Shown here: positions 10,607 through 23,192 of the stretch, in pieces | Position numbering within the stretch: position 1 is the first letter of the stretch | Layout of the letters: every line of letters starts with the position of its first letter | NCBI GenBank assembly: GCA_024803745.1 | Contig: JANJXV010000013.1 | Location: 4,030,001 to 4,094,000, forward strand | Reading direction: 5' to 3' | From: Megascapheus bottae | Taxonomy: Eukaryota > Chordata > Mammalia > Rodentia > Geomyidae | Length of the DNA: 64,000 nt | The notes under the pieces: model-generated | Told to the model about the DNA's origin: nothing | Database searches by the model: none | Seen by the model: only the letters and a program-made list of their open reading frames with translations | Made by a program: the position numbers and the translations under genes

Positions 10607-11785
10607 GCTGCATACAAAATAGGTACATCTGTACATCTAGAAAGTAAGTTAGTATTTAGGGCTAGGTCAGAACTGGTAAATGTTCATTTCTCTCCATTTT
10701 CAGCATCAATGGTGATTTCCCTATGTCCCCTTTCCCAGATTCAGAATTGTTGCAGTTTATTGGCCAATGAGTTGCTTCCTCTGTAATTCCCTAACCAGTT
10801 TCGCCTTTTATGAACACTTGGCCTCCCTAATCAATCCATTAAGACACATTGTAGTTCTGTACCAAGGTCTCATCATCACAGTCTTATCAGAGTTCATAGA
10901 GTGAATTAAGTAATTAAAGGTAGTGCTGTAAGATTATGTTGACAATAATTAGTTCTATATATTGAACCCCAAACCTACTTTCCTATTTGGGACTAACTTT
11001 CAAAGTAATTACTATTATTGTCATTTTAGACATGAGGAAAACTAGTCTTACAGAAGCTAAAGGAGTGTACTCAAAGCCATAGTCCTAGCAAGTGGAAAGG
11101 ATATGATAAGATCAAGTTGTTTTTATTTCCCAAGTCTGTAATTTCATTCCACCTTGACAGCATGTAAATTTGTTGTCAGATCAAATTAAATTCTAACTGT
11201 AGTTCAGCTCTTTCCTATTTGGGCAAACTTTTCTAATTCATTTGCCCATGTCATTTGCAAAATTGTAATGATACATTTGATATATTGTGGCAACAATATT
11301 ACATTGGGGAAATGACTTCACACTCAGAGCTCAAGATAATCTGGCAATCATAATGCTATCTTTGAAATGCACTGTGAGTGTTAATGGAAATAACGTGCAT
11401 AAAGTTCTTAAGCATATAGACAGTATTAAATATATACTAGAAAAAATATGTAGTGGCATGTCTGCTTATCCATCAGTAGTAATTTGTCACATGAAAACAG
11501 AAAACCAAGGTGCATACATCTTCTTGGGTCAAACTTGATATAGAATATATATTCTTGAAGAAAAGTTACAGCTAAGAAGCTTGTTTGAAACATTTTCTTG
11601 CTATATTCCAAAACTTCCCTAGAGCACTGCTGAGGATGTCATTTCCATCAGAGATGGGTAGGTTTTCCGTAGTGTGAGTTCATTTGAGAGCATGTCAGTA
11701 AATGCCAGTTTTCTTTCAGGGTCCTTTTATTCCATTCCAGAGAGCGTAATCCTTGTTAGCAAAACCAGTTTGAAACGTTCATGCA
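10607..11785. other. Mostly unique DNA with a probable old MIR
   Basis: About 11000-11110 resembles a reversed MIR (TTTTAGACATGAGGAAAACT, then an AGTGGAAAG end), so a MIR on the minus strand is likely. The remainder shows no gene. Confidence 0.5.
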
Positions 11786-11813
11786 CGTGTCCATGTCTGT
11801 GTCCGTGTCTGTG

Positions 11814-11844
<31 letters not shown>

Positions 11845-11962
11845 ACATCATGTGTGTGTATGTGTGAGAGAGGGGGAGAGAGAGAGGGAGAAGGAGATGG
11901 AGAGGGACAGGGATAGAGAAAAAATACAGAGAGAGGGAAGGAGGGTAAGAAGAGAGGCAGAG

Positions 11963-12056
<94 letters not shown>

Positions 12057-12084
12057 ATATGTATGTTTGTGTATGTGTGTGCTG
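11786..12084. repeat. Compound (GT)n-(GA)n microsatellite
   Basis: Interrupted GT repeats (pure at about 11817-11844) pass into impure GA-rich sequence and a pure (GA)n tract of roughly 89 bases (11965-12053), then GT again. Serine/leucine and Arg/Glu ORFs across it are translations of the repeat. Confidence 0.95.
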
Positions 12085-12609
12085 GGAATCAGATAAAATT
12101 AGCAGCTTAATTTTGGTTAAAGCAAGAGAGATTGAAATTCTGATATTCTCCTATACTAGTATGTTCAAAAATTGTTTATCCATTGGCTTATAAGACCTGT
12201 AAACCAGCACCTAAATTATAGACCTGTAATCCTGATTCAGTTCAAAGACAATCTAGGCAGAAAATTCAGATAGATTCAATCTCAAATTAACCATTGAAAT
12301 GTCATATTGGAGTTGTGACTTGATGGGAGATTTCTAATTATGAGCAAGCAAGTCATACTGGGCTGTTTGCAGGACTATTAAGAATGATTTTACTCTATTG
12401 TTTCGCTATAAATGACTTTTTTCCTTTTTTATAAAGAATTTAACATTGATTTTTTACATCATGTTTCAAATGTCATGTTTAACAAATAAGTATTCAAGAA
12501 GGGAATCTCTATATATCATCACTGGCATGTAGATTTTAGAATGTAATTAAAATTAAGTTGAGGGTTTGTATGTCATAGATATATATTAATAAAACATACA
12601 ATAAGTCAC
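12085..12609. other. Unique AT-rich DNA
   Basis: No gene or repeat recognised. Confidence 0.5.
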
Positions 12610-12960
12610 CTGCTCAGCTGTGTTCATCTCTGCACTATTCATAATAGCCAACCTATGGAAACAACCCAGATGTCCTACTGCAGATGAATGGATACAAAAA
12701 AAGGTGGTATGTATATACAATGGAATTCTACATAACCAACAGACAGGATAAAATAATGGCATTTGATGGGAAGTGGATGAAATTAAAGCAAATCATGTTA
12801 AGTGAGATAAGTCAAGACCAAAGGAACAAAAGGCACATGGTATCCTTAATATGTGGATATTAGATCCAAACAGTATAACAGTGATGACTCAATATTTGGG
12901 TACCCAATTGTTTTTTACATGGTCTTGAAGATACAAACATAGCTAGATTAAAAAAAATTT
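12610..12960 (+). mobile_element. Old L1 ORF2 C-terminal fragment
   Basis: Matches the L1 pattern CACTATTCATAATAGCCAA, then ACCCAGATGTCC, TACAATGGAATTCTAC and AATCATGTTAAGTGAGATAA in order. The frame is broken. Confidence 0.8.
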
Positions 12961-12980
12961 ATGAAGAATAGATTCTTTTT

Positions 12981-13180
12981 TTTTAATTTTTTGCCAGTTG
13001 GGGCTGGAATCAGGGCCTGAGCACTGTCCTTGGGCTTCCTCAAGGCTAGAGCTCTACAATTTGAGCCTCAGCACCACTTCTGGCTTTTTTTCTATGTATG
13101 TGGTACCGAGGAATTGAGCCTGGGTCTTTGGGCTGTGCATGCTAGGCAAGCACTCTACCACTAGGCCAAACTCCTGGCCC
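12981..13180 (-). mobile_element. IDL-Geo SINE with perfect TSD
   Basis: Full dimer on the minus strand, flanked by the 17-bp repeat AAGAATAGATTCTTTTT at 12964-12980 and 13181-13197. Confidence 0.95.
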
Positions 13181-13376
13181 AAGAATAGATTCTTTTTGAA
13201 GAATGTTTTTTCCTGGATATAATAGTGTTGAGTGACATGTATATTTTTAAACCTTGATATATTAATCCATTGACTCTTAACATCTATGCTTTTCTCATGG
13301 GAAGTAAACTACTACAAACCTTCTGTTTATAATGTCATATTTTAATTTTATTTTCAAGATTGTTCTTTTTCAGTAG

Positions 13377-13575
13377 ATTTTTTTGTCAGTCCTGGGCCTT
13401 GAACTCAGGGCCTGGGCACTGTCCTTGAGCTTTCTCAAGGCTGGAGCTTTACCACTTGAGCCATAGCACCATTTCTGGCTGTTTTTTTTTTCTATGTAAG
13501 TGGTACCGAGGAATCGAACCTGGGTCTTCGTGCATGCTAGGCACACATTCGACCACTAGACTTAACTCCCAGCCC
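13377..13575 (-). mobile_element. IDL-Geo SINE
   Basis: Dimeric SINE on the minus strand. Flanks TTTTTCAGTAG (13366-13376) and TTTTTCAGCAG (13579-13589) fit a TSD with one change. Confidence 0.92.
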
Positions 13576-13724
13576 ATGTTTTTCAGCAGTTTTTCTATGT
13601 ACTTAGGTGCAGAACACTTCATAAATTTTATTTGCTTTAGTTGTGAAATGTATAGGATAGATACTTTTTAATCAAATTAAGAAGTTGGATAGATTTTTTT
13701 TGCCTGTCTACTTCCCTGTCTTTT

Positions 13725-13734
13725 GTGTGTGAGT

Positions 13735-13778
<44 letters not shown>
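13725..13778. repeat. (GT)n microsatellite
   Basis: GT units with a few A interruptions, directly next to the following SINE. Confidence 0.95.
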
Positions 13779-13779
<1 letters not shown>

Positions 13780-14043
13780 GGTTATGGGGCTTGAGCTTGG
13801 CCTGGGCACTGACCCTGAGCATTTTAGCTCAAGGCTACCACCCTTCCTCTGGGCCAGGACATTGTCCTAGAGCTGAAGAGCTACAGCCCTACCCTGAGCC
13901 AAGCCCCACTTCCCATTTTCTGGAGGTTAGGTAGAGGTAAGAGTCTCAGATCCTTTTGTTCCTGGGCTGGCTTTGATCCTTAATCCTCAGATTTCAGCTT
14001 CCTGAGTAGCTAGGATTACAGGCATGAGCTACCATGCCCAGCT
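13779..14043 (-). mobile_element. B1-ID dimeric SINE
   Basis: Read on the minus strand: a B1-like start (GCTGGGCATGGTAGCTCATG, then GTAATCCTAGCTACTCAGGA), then an ID-like right part ending GCTCAAGCCCCATAACC. An internal duplication of the right part appears present, as the element is longer than its relatives. Confidence 0.88.
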
Positions 14044-14049
14044 TCCATG

Positions 14050-14800
14050 TTTTATTATTTATTATTAATTAATTAATTAATTATTGTTAATTATTGAAAT
14101 GTATAGTGGGGTAACAGTTACATTTGCCAGATACCAGGTACATTACTCATACATTGATACCCCTTCTCATGTTTTTGTCCCCCATTTTCCTCCCCCTACC
14201 CCCTCCCAATCATCTTGTTTTCCCCCCTTCCCTTTCCTATTTCAAATAAACCAATAAATGTATATACAATATCCCAGGTAATGAAGCAGATACTGTAACA
14301 ACATGAGATTAAGCATAAAGGCAAAAAAAGAAAAGAGAAATAACAATACATTAAGAACAACAATCACACAAGATAAAGCTCTTGTTTCCATAGCCTAGAG
14401 ATCCTTTCATTTGGACTCATGCTATATGACCTTACATACCTAGGTTTTAGATGTGTATTGATTATTACAAATGAGGGAAACTATTGAGCCTATGTTCCTT
14501 TGAGTCTGCCTTATTTCACTTAATATGGTTTTTTCCAAGTCTATCCATTTCCTTACAAATGGGGCAATGTCGTTCTTTCTGATGGCAGCATAGAATTTCA
14601 TTGTGTATAAGTACCACATCTTGTTAATCAAATCATCTACTGAGGGGCATCTGGGTTGGTTCCATATCTTAGCTGTGGAAGATAGTGCTGCAATGAACAT
14701 TGTTGTGCTAGTGGATTTAGTATGCCTGTGTTTCCAGATGATTGGACAAATGCCAAGGAGTGAGATTGCTGGGGGCTCTATGTTCAGTCTTTTTTTTTTA
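14050..14800 (-). mobile_element. 5'-truncated L1, 3' UTR and ORF2 C-terminus
   Basis: Reversed L1 3' UTR (CATTGATACCCCTTCTCATG and the C-rich complement of the G-rich tract), then ORF2 C-terminal codons. An 86-codon minus-strand frame (14440-14700) encodes the FYAAIRKNDIAPFVRKW-type terminus. Confidence 0.85.
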
Positions 14801-15385
14801 ATATTTCTTCTTGAACTGCCTCTATTGTTTTTGATAGTAGAAATTCACATGTTTTAATAAAGTTAAAATTACATAATCATGGTACAGAAAATTGATCTAT
14901 TATGTATTGTACATTATTTGTGCAGAGAGACAAAAGTAATTTGTCAGTGACATATCAATAATAAGGCAGACGACTTAACTAGCTTAAAGTTAGAATGCTT
15001 CTTTACTATATGCAAAGCCCAAAGTTGAACCTCCATTTGTTCAATAGTAATAATATTAGTAACAATGGAATTATATAAGAAGAAATTTGAAGAATATGAG
15101 AAGAAATACATTTTCTTAGCTATATGTTCAATCAAAGTTATTATTTGTTCAAAGTGAACAGTAAATCAATAGACTATATTTGCCATCAGGAATATCATAA
15201 AAATATAAGCAGAGATTTTAGTATTAAGGGAGATTATTATCATTTTTCTGGATAAATTAAAGAGGTACTTTACATTTTGGTATCTGAATCTGTATATAAA
15301 TTTTTCTGTAGACTGGGCTTGGACTTAACTGATAAGATCATAGAACTTATCCCTAGTCCCACTTTCATTTATTGTGGGTGTTACA
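14801..15385. other. Unique AT-rich DNA between L1 fragments
   Basis: No gene or repeat recognised. Confidence 0.5.
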
Positions 15386-16489
15386 CACAATCCAATATAT
15401 ATCCAATATATCAGATAACAAGGTGAAATACTGTAACAATATGAGATAACCAAGGGACAGCAAAAGAGATGAGAGATAACATAGCACATTAAGGAAAACA
15501 CTCACTCATTATATGGCTTTTGTTTCTATATCCTGGATATCCTCACATTTAGTGTCATACTATATGGCCTTGTGTGTCTAGGTTTTGTTCTATTGTAAAT
15601 CTCTGCTAGGAGAGCCCAAGGTTTCTACTGATTAGGACAAATGAAGGAAACCATTGAGCCTATGTTCCTTTGAGTCTGGCTTACTTCACTTAATATGATT
15701 TTTTTCTAAGTCTTTCCATTTCTTTACAAATGGGGCAATGTCATTCTTTCTGACAGCAGCATAGAATTCCATTGTGTACAAATACCACATCTTGTTGATC
15801 CACTCATCAACTGAGGGGCATCTGGGTTGGTTCCATTGTAAATAGTGCTAGTGGATTTAGTATGTCCTTGTTTCTAGATGACTGAGTAAATGCCAAGTAG
15901 TGGGATTGCTGGGTCATAGGGGAGCTCTATGTTTAGTCTTTTGAGGAACTGCCATACTGCTTTCCATAGTGGTTGAATGTAGTAGTGATCTCTACTGGCC
16001 ACATCCTCTCCAGCATCTGTTATTAGATTTCTTGATCCTGGCCATTCTAACTGGAGTGAGGTGGAATCTTAGAGTAGTTTTGATTTGCATTTCTTTTATG
16101 GCCAGAGATGTTGAGCATTTCTTTATTTGTTTATAGGCCATTCTTATTTATTCCTCAGAGAAGACTCTCTTTAAGTCTTTGGCCCATCTTTTAATGGGAT
16201 AGTTGTTTCTTTGGAGATTAGTTTTGGAGTGATTCAATTTTCTGAGCTGTTGATATATTTTAGATATGAGGCCTTTGTCTGTTGTATGGTTAGTGAAGAT
16301 CTTCTCCTACTCTGTAGGCTTTCTAGTTAATTTGCAAGCTATGTCCTTTGCCATGCAGAAGCTCTGCAGTTTAATGCAATCCCACTTATCCAAACTTTCT
16401 CTGATTTGTGTTTCTTGGTCATTATTAAGAAAGTTTCGACCTGTGTCAAGGAGACCTAGTGTATCTCCTGTTCCTTCTTATAAAGTTAC
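15386..16489 (-). mobile_element. L1 fragment lacking both ends
   Basis: Starts inside the 3' UTR (ATATCCAATATATCAGATAA), so the terminal part of the 3' UTR is missing. It continues through the ORF2 C-terminus to the region complementary to AACTTTCTTAATAAxGACCA. The frame is interrupted. Confidence 0.85.
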
Positions 16490-16570
16490 AACCATACTAC
16501 TTTCCATAGTGAGTGAACTAGTTTAGACTCCCACCAACAGTGTAGTAGCAATCCCTCCTTGCCACCCCTC
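16490..16570 (-). mobile_element. Short out-of-order L1 ORF2 piece
   Basis: Repeats a segment (TACTTTCCATAGTG, then CACCAACAGTGTAGTAG) that lies nearer the 3' end than the neighbouring fragment's last bases, so it is a separate insertion or a local rearrangement. Confidence 0.7.
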
Positions 16571-16583
16571 CTTTCCAGTTTTT

Positions 16584-16796
16584 TTTTTTTTTTTTTTTTT
16601 TTTTTTGCCAGTCCTGGGCTTGAGCTCAGGGCCTGAGCACTGTCCTTGGATTTTTTTTTTCTCAAGGCTAGAGCTCTACCACTTGAGCCTCGGCACCACT
16701 TCTGGCTTTTTTCTATGTATGTGGTACCGAGAAATCGAACCCGGGTCTTCATGCATGCTAGGCAAGCACTTTAACCACTAGGCCAAACTCCCGGCT
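16584..16796 (-). mobile_element. IDL-Geo SINE with TSD
   Basis: Flanked by CCTTTCCAGTTTTT on both sides (16570-16583 and 16797-16810). The element carries a long T run (its A tail) and an extra T run inside the Geo part. Confidence 0.95.
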
Positions 16797-16976
16797 CCTT
16801 TCCAGTTTTTATTTTTTTAACCTTCTATTAGTCATCTGTTGGTATGTTTAATGTCTCAAAGGTCTTAAAAAATCTGCTGTTTTTCTTCTTTGCTATTCAA
16901 CTACTTAGTTTCTATTGACTAATCATCAAATTCATTACTTTTTTCTGCCATTTTAGAACTAGTATTCAATCTCTCT

Positions 16977-17186
16977 CTCTTTTCTTTTTTTTTTTTTGCC
17001 AGTCTTGGGCTTGCGCTCAGGGCCTGAGCACTGTCCTTGGACTTTCTCAAGGCTAGAGCTCTACCACTTAAGCCTCAGCACCACTTCCGGATTTTTTTTT
17101 CTATGCATGTGGTACCGAGGAATCGAACCGGGGTATTCGTGCATGCTAGGCAAGCACTCTACTACTAGGCCAAACTCCCGGCCCTG
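16977..17186 (-). mobile_element. IDL-Geo SINE with TSD
   Basis: Direct repeats TTCAATCTCTCT at 16965-16976 and 17187-17198 flank a full-length copy on the minus strand. Confidence 0.94.
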
Positions 17187-17198
17187 TTCAATCTCTCT

Positions 17199-17529
17199 AG
17201 TGAGTTTTAAATTTTATTTATTAAATTTTAAGCTCCAAAATATCCACTTGGATTTTGGTTTTTCTTTTTCAGTTAAAATTCTCTGATAGTTGAGTGACTA
17301 AATCTGAAGTCATACTTTGCTTTTCCCTTCCTCTTGTCTTTCCTCCTTCCCTCCTTCTTCTCTCCCTCACTCTTTCCTTCCATTCATTCTTTTCTTCCTC
17401 ATTGGGGTTTTAGTTCCAGAATATATTTGTAATGAAGACTTACTTTATTTCATTATTTGTAGTAGTGCTTTAAAGTCTATATGAACTCTAGCATTTAAGT
17501 TAACACAGTTCCTACTGGCTATTGTTTTC
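17199..17529. other. Unique DNA with a pyrimidine-rich patch
   Basis: A CT-rich stretch (about 17315-17400) is the only notable structure. Confidence 0.5.
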
Positions 17530-17740
17530 CTTGCTCATGTTTTCTTTTCATGTTTCTTTCTCCCCCCTCCTCCACACACATTCTTAATATATTCTGGCTA
17601 TTAATGTGTTGTCAGAGAAATAATTTGAACACAATTTGTTCAGTTTGGAAAGGTTTGTCCTATAGATTGTTTCCTTCACCATGCAGAAATATTTTATATA
17701 GTCAGCAATTACTCTGTGCAATATTAAAGTGCACACGCTC
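17530..17740 (-). mobile_element. Ancient L1 fragment
   Basis: The phrase order (ATTTGAACACAATTTGTTCA, GTTTCCTTCACCATGCAGAA) repeats at 20005-20100 inside a longer old L1, which supports an antisense L1 ORF2 fragment. Confidence 0.6.
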
Positions 17741-19099
17741 TCTTTCCATCTCTCCCTTGCTTCTCCCTCACTGTATTTCTTACTGTCTTAAAAAATTCAG
17801 TGTTTTAAATAATATATTGCAGTAAACCTAGGTAAGCCTAGGTGCTACCTATCTGAGTCTGGTTGTTGGTGTGAGTTTTACTTTGGCCGTTTGTTGGGTT
17901 CTGTTTCATATTGGTTGTGATGTCCCCATGGTCTGTAGTCACCGATAGCTCTTCTTTTTTGGTTTTAAAATTTTTGCTTTTACTTTGAAGATTAGTTTCC
18001 ATTTGGGGAATCCTATGTCATCGTAACTAAATGTCTGGTACATATTTGTCCAGAGTTAGACCTTGATTACTTTCAGTCAGTAGGCTACCATACTTTATGG
18101 ACTGGATGTGCTTGAGTTAGAGATTCATTCCAAATTCTAGCTTTTACTTTTTGAGGGTGGGGATTTGATATCTGCTCTGCACTGTTTACTTATATTCAAC
18201 CAGGAATATGTAGAAAAACCAAAGCTTTCTTTGTTCTCTCTAAAGCAGTTGAAAGGCTTTCCTCTCTATTATGTTTATATGATTTACTTACCTACGGCTT
18301 TTATTGGTACCTCATTTTCTGCATTTCTGTTAAATTTCTGAGTAGTCTGATAATATTTTTCATGTCCTAGTCAGAAACAAAACCTTAAGCCAGCTGAGCC
18401 ATTTGCTTTTATATGCTTGTCACAGTGATTGCTATGGTTACTACTAATATCAATTAACTATGATTTTTTTTCATGATTCTGAACAAGTGTAGGTACTCCC
18501 TGGAACAGGAAAAATAGTGGATCTTAAGACTTTTCCAATCCTAACAAGGCCAGCGAAGCGGTGGGGATGGTGGATATGGGCGCATGTAGGAAATGAAGGC
18601 ATTGATAGCTTCTGTCTAATCTGAGGTTGAGTTGATTTTCATGAATCAATATAGCTTAATTTGTCATATTTCTTTATTTTAAGAGTCCTAAGAGGATTAT
18701 TTTCAGCAGTTTTGTCTAGCTTTTTCACTGATTTTAGTGAAAAGACTTATATTGCTTACTTGACTATTTCAAAAGTCCTAGTTCTAGAACTAAATATATA
18801 TATTTTTATTTTACTAAATTGATTTTGAACTGGATCTTTTTCCAATCTAGATTTTTAAAATTATATTTTATTGTCTTTATCAGTTTTACTAAGGAACTAC
18901 TATTCAGAAAATCAGTTTATAAGCATGCTTCTTGATCTTTTTTTTCATCTTTCTTCCCCATCCTTCCAAACCCATTTCTTCCCCTGAATTTTGTTTCATA
19001 GAATATCCATTGAATATTATAACTCCTACTTAGCTTTCAAAACAAATGCTGACTCATTAATCATTTTTGTCTACATACAATTTTATAGATCATAGTCCT
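17741..19099. other. Unique AT-rich DNA
   Basis: No gene, paired splice signals or repeat could be supported. Confidence 0.5.
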
Positions 19100-19521
19100 T
19101 GTCACAGTGACCTGCTAATGTCATTGTTGGTATAAGCATATGCTATTTTCTTCTGAAGTGATGCATAATAACTCAACATATTTAAGAGGCATAGTACAGA
19201 GTTTCAAAACATGTATACAATGTGCATTAACCAAACAAGGGTAATTACCATATCCACCACCTCAAATATTATCATTTCTTTGTATTAGTAACATTCCAAA
19301 TCTTCTCATAATTGTTTTGGAATATGTAATTTATTGCTTTAAAATTGTAATCACTTTATTGTGCCATAGAATACTAGCATGTAATCCTCCCAGCTGTACA
19401 ATTACACAGATTAATCAGCCCTTTCCAATCTCCCTCTCCATCACATCTTTCCCAGAGATTAATAGACTTCATTTCACTCTAAACTTGTATGAAATCAACT
19501 ATTTTTAATGTTATATACATA

Positions 19522-19566
<45 letters not shown>

Positions 19567-21190
19567 AAGACCAAGTATAGTTTTTTGTGCCTGGTTCTTT
19601 TCATTAAAATAAGGTGCTCTGGGTTAATCTCTATTGCTGTAAGTGAATTGTTGCTGAGAAATTTCATTGTGTATATACACCATATTTTATGTAGCTGTTC
19701 ATCTGTTCATGGATTTAAGGTGATTCCATAAAATATGGAATAGCTATTATAAATAATGCTTCAGTTAGCATGTAAGTGCAGATGTGTAGTTGGCATATTG
19801 ATGATTTCTCTTTGGATATTTTCCCATTAGTGGATTTCTGGATCATAAGTTATTTTGAATTTTAGTTATGGATTTTTTACACTTCTTGACCACTTGTATG
19901 TTTTCTGTTGAGAAATTCTTATTCAGATCATCTCAGAATTTAAGTACTCGGATTTCTTTTGATTCACTGTTAAGTTGTTTTAGTTCTTGATATATTTTGA
20001 ACATATAGTTTGAACACAATTTCTTCAGTATGGAAAGTTTTCTTGTTATCTTACTGTTTCCTTCACCAGAAATGCTTTAGTTTTATATAGTAGCTGTTAC
20101 TTCATGCAATATTAATGCCTTATCTTAACAAAATTTTTGCTTATATCCACTACTCAAATGTTTCCTCTCTTTTTCTAGTAATTTCACGGTTTTTGTTTTA
20201 TATCTAACTTCCCAATTCATTTTTAGTTGATTTTGTTCTTTTGGTAAGTGATGAGAAATATGAGTCTACTTTCATTCTGTTGCCTTTTGGTAGACAGTTT
20301 TCCCAGTATCACTTATTGAAAAGAGATCTTTTCTATATATGTTTCGAATGGTTTGCTGACAGTTGACAATAAATATCTGGATTTGTTTCTGTACTGTTTA
20401 TTTGATTTCATTGTTCTATGTGGCTGATTTCATGTCAGTGCCATGTTGATGTATTTGTTTTATCTTTTTAGTACATTTTGGTTTCAGTTATTACTTCAGA
20501 TATTTTTTCGTTGTTCTTGCTCAAATGATTCAGAATTTTTGTTCTATATGAAATTTTAGATTCTTTTTAATTTTTGGTGAAGAATGTATTAGAATTTTCA
20601 TGGGACTTACCCTGTGAATGTAGATCCATTTTGCTAGTATGACATTTTCAACTTTAGTTCTTTTAATCTATGAACATAGGATGTCTTTACATTTTTGTAC
20701 TTTTAATTATTTTTATCAGTGTTTTATAGTTTAACGTAGAGATGATTTTTATATTGCTGTTATTTGTATAGCTATTATAGATGAGATTGATTTAAAATTT
20801 TTACTTGCATATATTAACTACAAAATAATATTTCATTGTGACAATTTTTATACATGAATATTGATCATATTTATCCCTATTGTACTTGTCTTCTCCAGTT
20901 ATTGCGTTTGTGTGTTAATTTTATATCCTGCACCTTTATTAAATTCATATGTTTCAATGTTATTATTATTATTGATAATGTCATTAGTTATCTATATGCC
21001 AGATAATGTCATTTCCAACAGGGATAACTTGGCCTTCTCATTTCCAATTTAGGTATTTTTTTCTTTCCTTTCTTTTACCTAATATCTCTGGCTAGGACTT
21101 CAAGTACTATGTTGGATAAGAGTGGAGAAAGTAGGCATGTTTATGTTACATGTTCTACACAATCAGTCTTTTCCAAGCCAAAATATGCAT
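19100..21190 (-). mobile_element. Ancient L1 (L1M-type), 3' UTR into ORF2
   Basis: Reading reversed, it passes from an old L1 3' UTR (TAATTACCATATCCACCACC, ATTAATAGACTTCATTTCAC) into ORF2 (TTTAGTTGATTTTGTTCTTT, GTGCCATGTTGATG). No open frame is left. Large age is inferred from divergence. Confidence 0.75.
19512..19562. repeat. (TA)n microsatellite
   Basis: Nearly pure TA repeat embedded in the old L1. Confidence 0.95.
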
Positions 21191-21200
21191 ATCTAAATTT

Positions 21201-21472
<272 letters not shown>

Positions 21473-21473
21473 T

Positions 21474-21634
21474 TGTGGCACTGTCCCTCACCTCTTCAGC
21501 TCAAGGCTGAAGGGTAAGCTCTTCAGCTCACCCTACCCTTGAGTCAAGCCCCCTTCCCATTTTCTAGAGGTTAATTGGAGATAAGAGTCTTGGGTCCTTT
21601 TGTGCCCAGGCTGGCTTTGGACCTTGATCCCTCC
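21474..21634 (-). mobile_element. B1-ID SINE fragment next to the tetranucleotide array
   Basis: Minus-strand phrases AAGCCAGCCTGGGCACAAAA, ACTCTTATCTCCAATTAACC and a shortened ID-like part identify it. The tetranucleotide array sits where its A-rich tail would be. Confidence 0.8.
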
Positions 21635-21969
21635 CTAATTGAGCTTTATATGAATCAGTTTTAGTAATATAAGTAATGCTATTGAGATAAGACTCTGTAT
21701 TCTGTTTTTGAACTTTACATAAAATGTTTAGTTTATTCACTGATGTATAAATGGTTCTTACTACCAAAGATTTCTCCTAATAATAATCAGGAGTATTAAG
21801 GTAACCATGAATTTTAAAATATCCAACTTTGATTTGGAAATGGAGAATAAATAATATGAAATAAAATTTACCCATTATGAGTATTTTCTAATTTAATTTG
21901 GTGCAATTCTGAAATATATTCTGGGGCCCAGTGATAAAGTGCTTTTTTAACATTCTTCAGCACATTTCT

Positions 21970-22181
21970 AGTACTGCAAATAAAAAGCTTACGGCCTCAA
22001 ACTATGGCTTCATTTTTTATTTCAAGGCCAGTACTCCATTTGAGCCACACATGCACTTTTGGATTTTTGCTGGTTAACTGGAAATAAGAGTGACAGAGAC
22101 TTTTCTGCCAGACTGGCTTCGACCCTTGATCTAAAATCTGATCCTCCTAGTTATAAATGTGAGCCACCACTGTCTGATGGC
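21970..22181 (-). mobile_element. Old B1-ID dimeric SINE
   Basis: Minus-strand ACAGTGGTGGCTCACATTTA, then TCGAAGCCAGTCTGGCAGAA and an ID-like right part. Diverged. Confidence 0.75.
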
Positions 22182-22993
22182 TCAGATTCTAAATCTATTA
22201 ATAGAAATTGATTGAAATGGCATAAAAAAGTTTTTAGAAATGAAATACTGAATTATAACTTAGAATCCAAGCATAGGAATGGATAATTCTTAGTCTAAAC
22301 TTAGAGGGTAAAGTTTGAGCTGACTGAAATGAAACACTGCTATGAATATCAGTAGAGATAATGGCTGAGTGAGTAATTATCCACGGGAGGTCAGAATGTG
22401 ACAGTAATCCTGCAATGATCAAAACATAGATGTACTGCTATTAATGTTCTTATTTTTGAAGCAGCAGAAAAATTCCCTTTTAAGGGTCCCATTAATGCAA
22501 ATTTGTCCTTTTTGTGAATGCCAATTCTGTGTTTCAACAATTCTATTTCTATGCATCTATCCATTCACTTATTCATTGTATTAATTTGTATTGAATACTC
22601 TTTGAAAATGTACTTGTCCAGCATAAGCTAAACTATTGTCTAGTATGTTAGCCACTGTCTATGATCTGACTTACTATATGCATAATATGAAATACTTGAC
22701 AGATGTCAAGTACTTAGTTCTAAAAAGTAAATAATAGTTTATTTTTAATTTTATATTGATTACAGACATGTCTGTTTTGCTATAGGTAAAAATAAATAAT
22801 ATATATTAATAAATTGCCTTTTTCACTTGTTCCTTTTTATCTTTTAAAATGTGATTACTAGAAATTACCAAAGATAATGTAAGATTTACAATTGCAATTC
22901 ATATTGGCATTGCAGGGAATGACAGATACAAGCAATGACAGATAATCTACATTGTAGGCACACAGAAGTAGTTCTCCAAAGGCTAGTGAGGAA
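22182..22993. other. Mostly unique DNA, possible L2 fragment
   Basis: About 22561-22660 has an L2-3'-end feel (TTCACTTATTCATTG, then a TACTTGTCCAGCATAAGC stretch). Low confidence. No gene seen. Confidence 0.4.
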
Positions 22994-23082
22994 ATAAGTT
23001 GTCACTGCCCGCTGCAACGACATGTCACTTTGGAGGCAGATTGGGAATGATCATAGACTCAAATCGCTGCAAGCAGAGGTCT

Positions 23083-23088
23083 TTTATT
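23083..23088 (-). terminator. LTR polyadenylation signal
   Basis: AATAAA on the minus strand about 100 bases after the TATA box of the solo LTR. Confidence 0.65.
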
Positions 23089-23183
23089 TCTCTCTCCTTT
23101 CTTCTCTGCCTTTCTCCTTTCTCCTTCTCTTGTCCCCCTTCTCAGTCTTTCTCCCTTCTCCCACCTTCCCCGGAAACCTTACA

Positions 23184-23192
23184 CTATTTATA
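23184..23192 (-). promoter_or_regulatory. LTR TATA box
   Basis: TATAAATAG on the minus strand, between the CCAAT-type site and the AATAAA, as expected for a U3/R boundary. Confidence 0.65.

Noticed and set aside
11756..12193. Ser/Leu-rich and Arg/Glu-rich ORFs of 100-124 codons
   Set aside because: Products of the GT/GA microsatellite.
16965..17198. Possible CRISPR-like spacing of similar SINE repeats near 12.9-17.2 kb
   Set aside because: Units are about 200 bp SINEs with separate TSDs, irregular spacing and eukaryotic tails.
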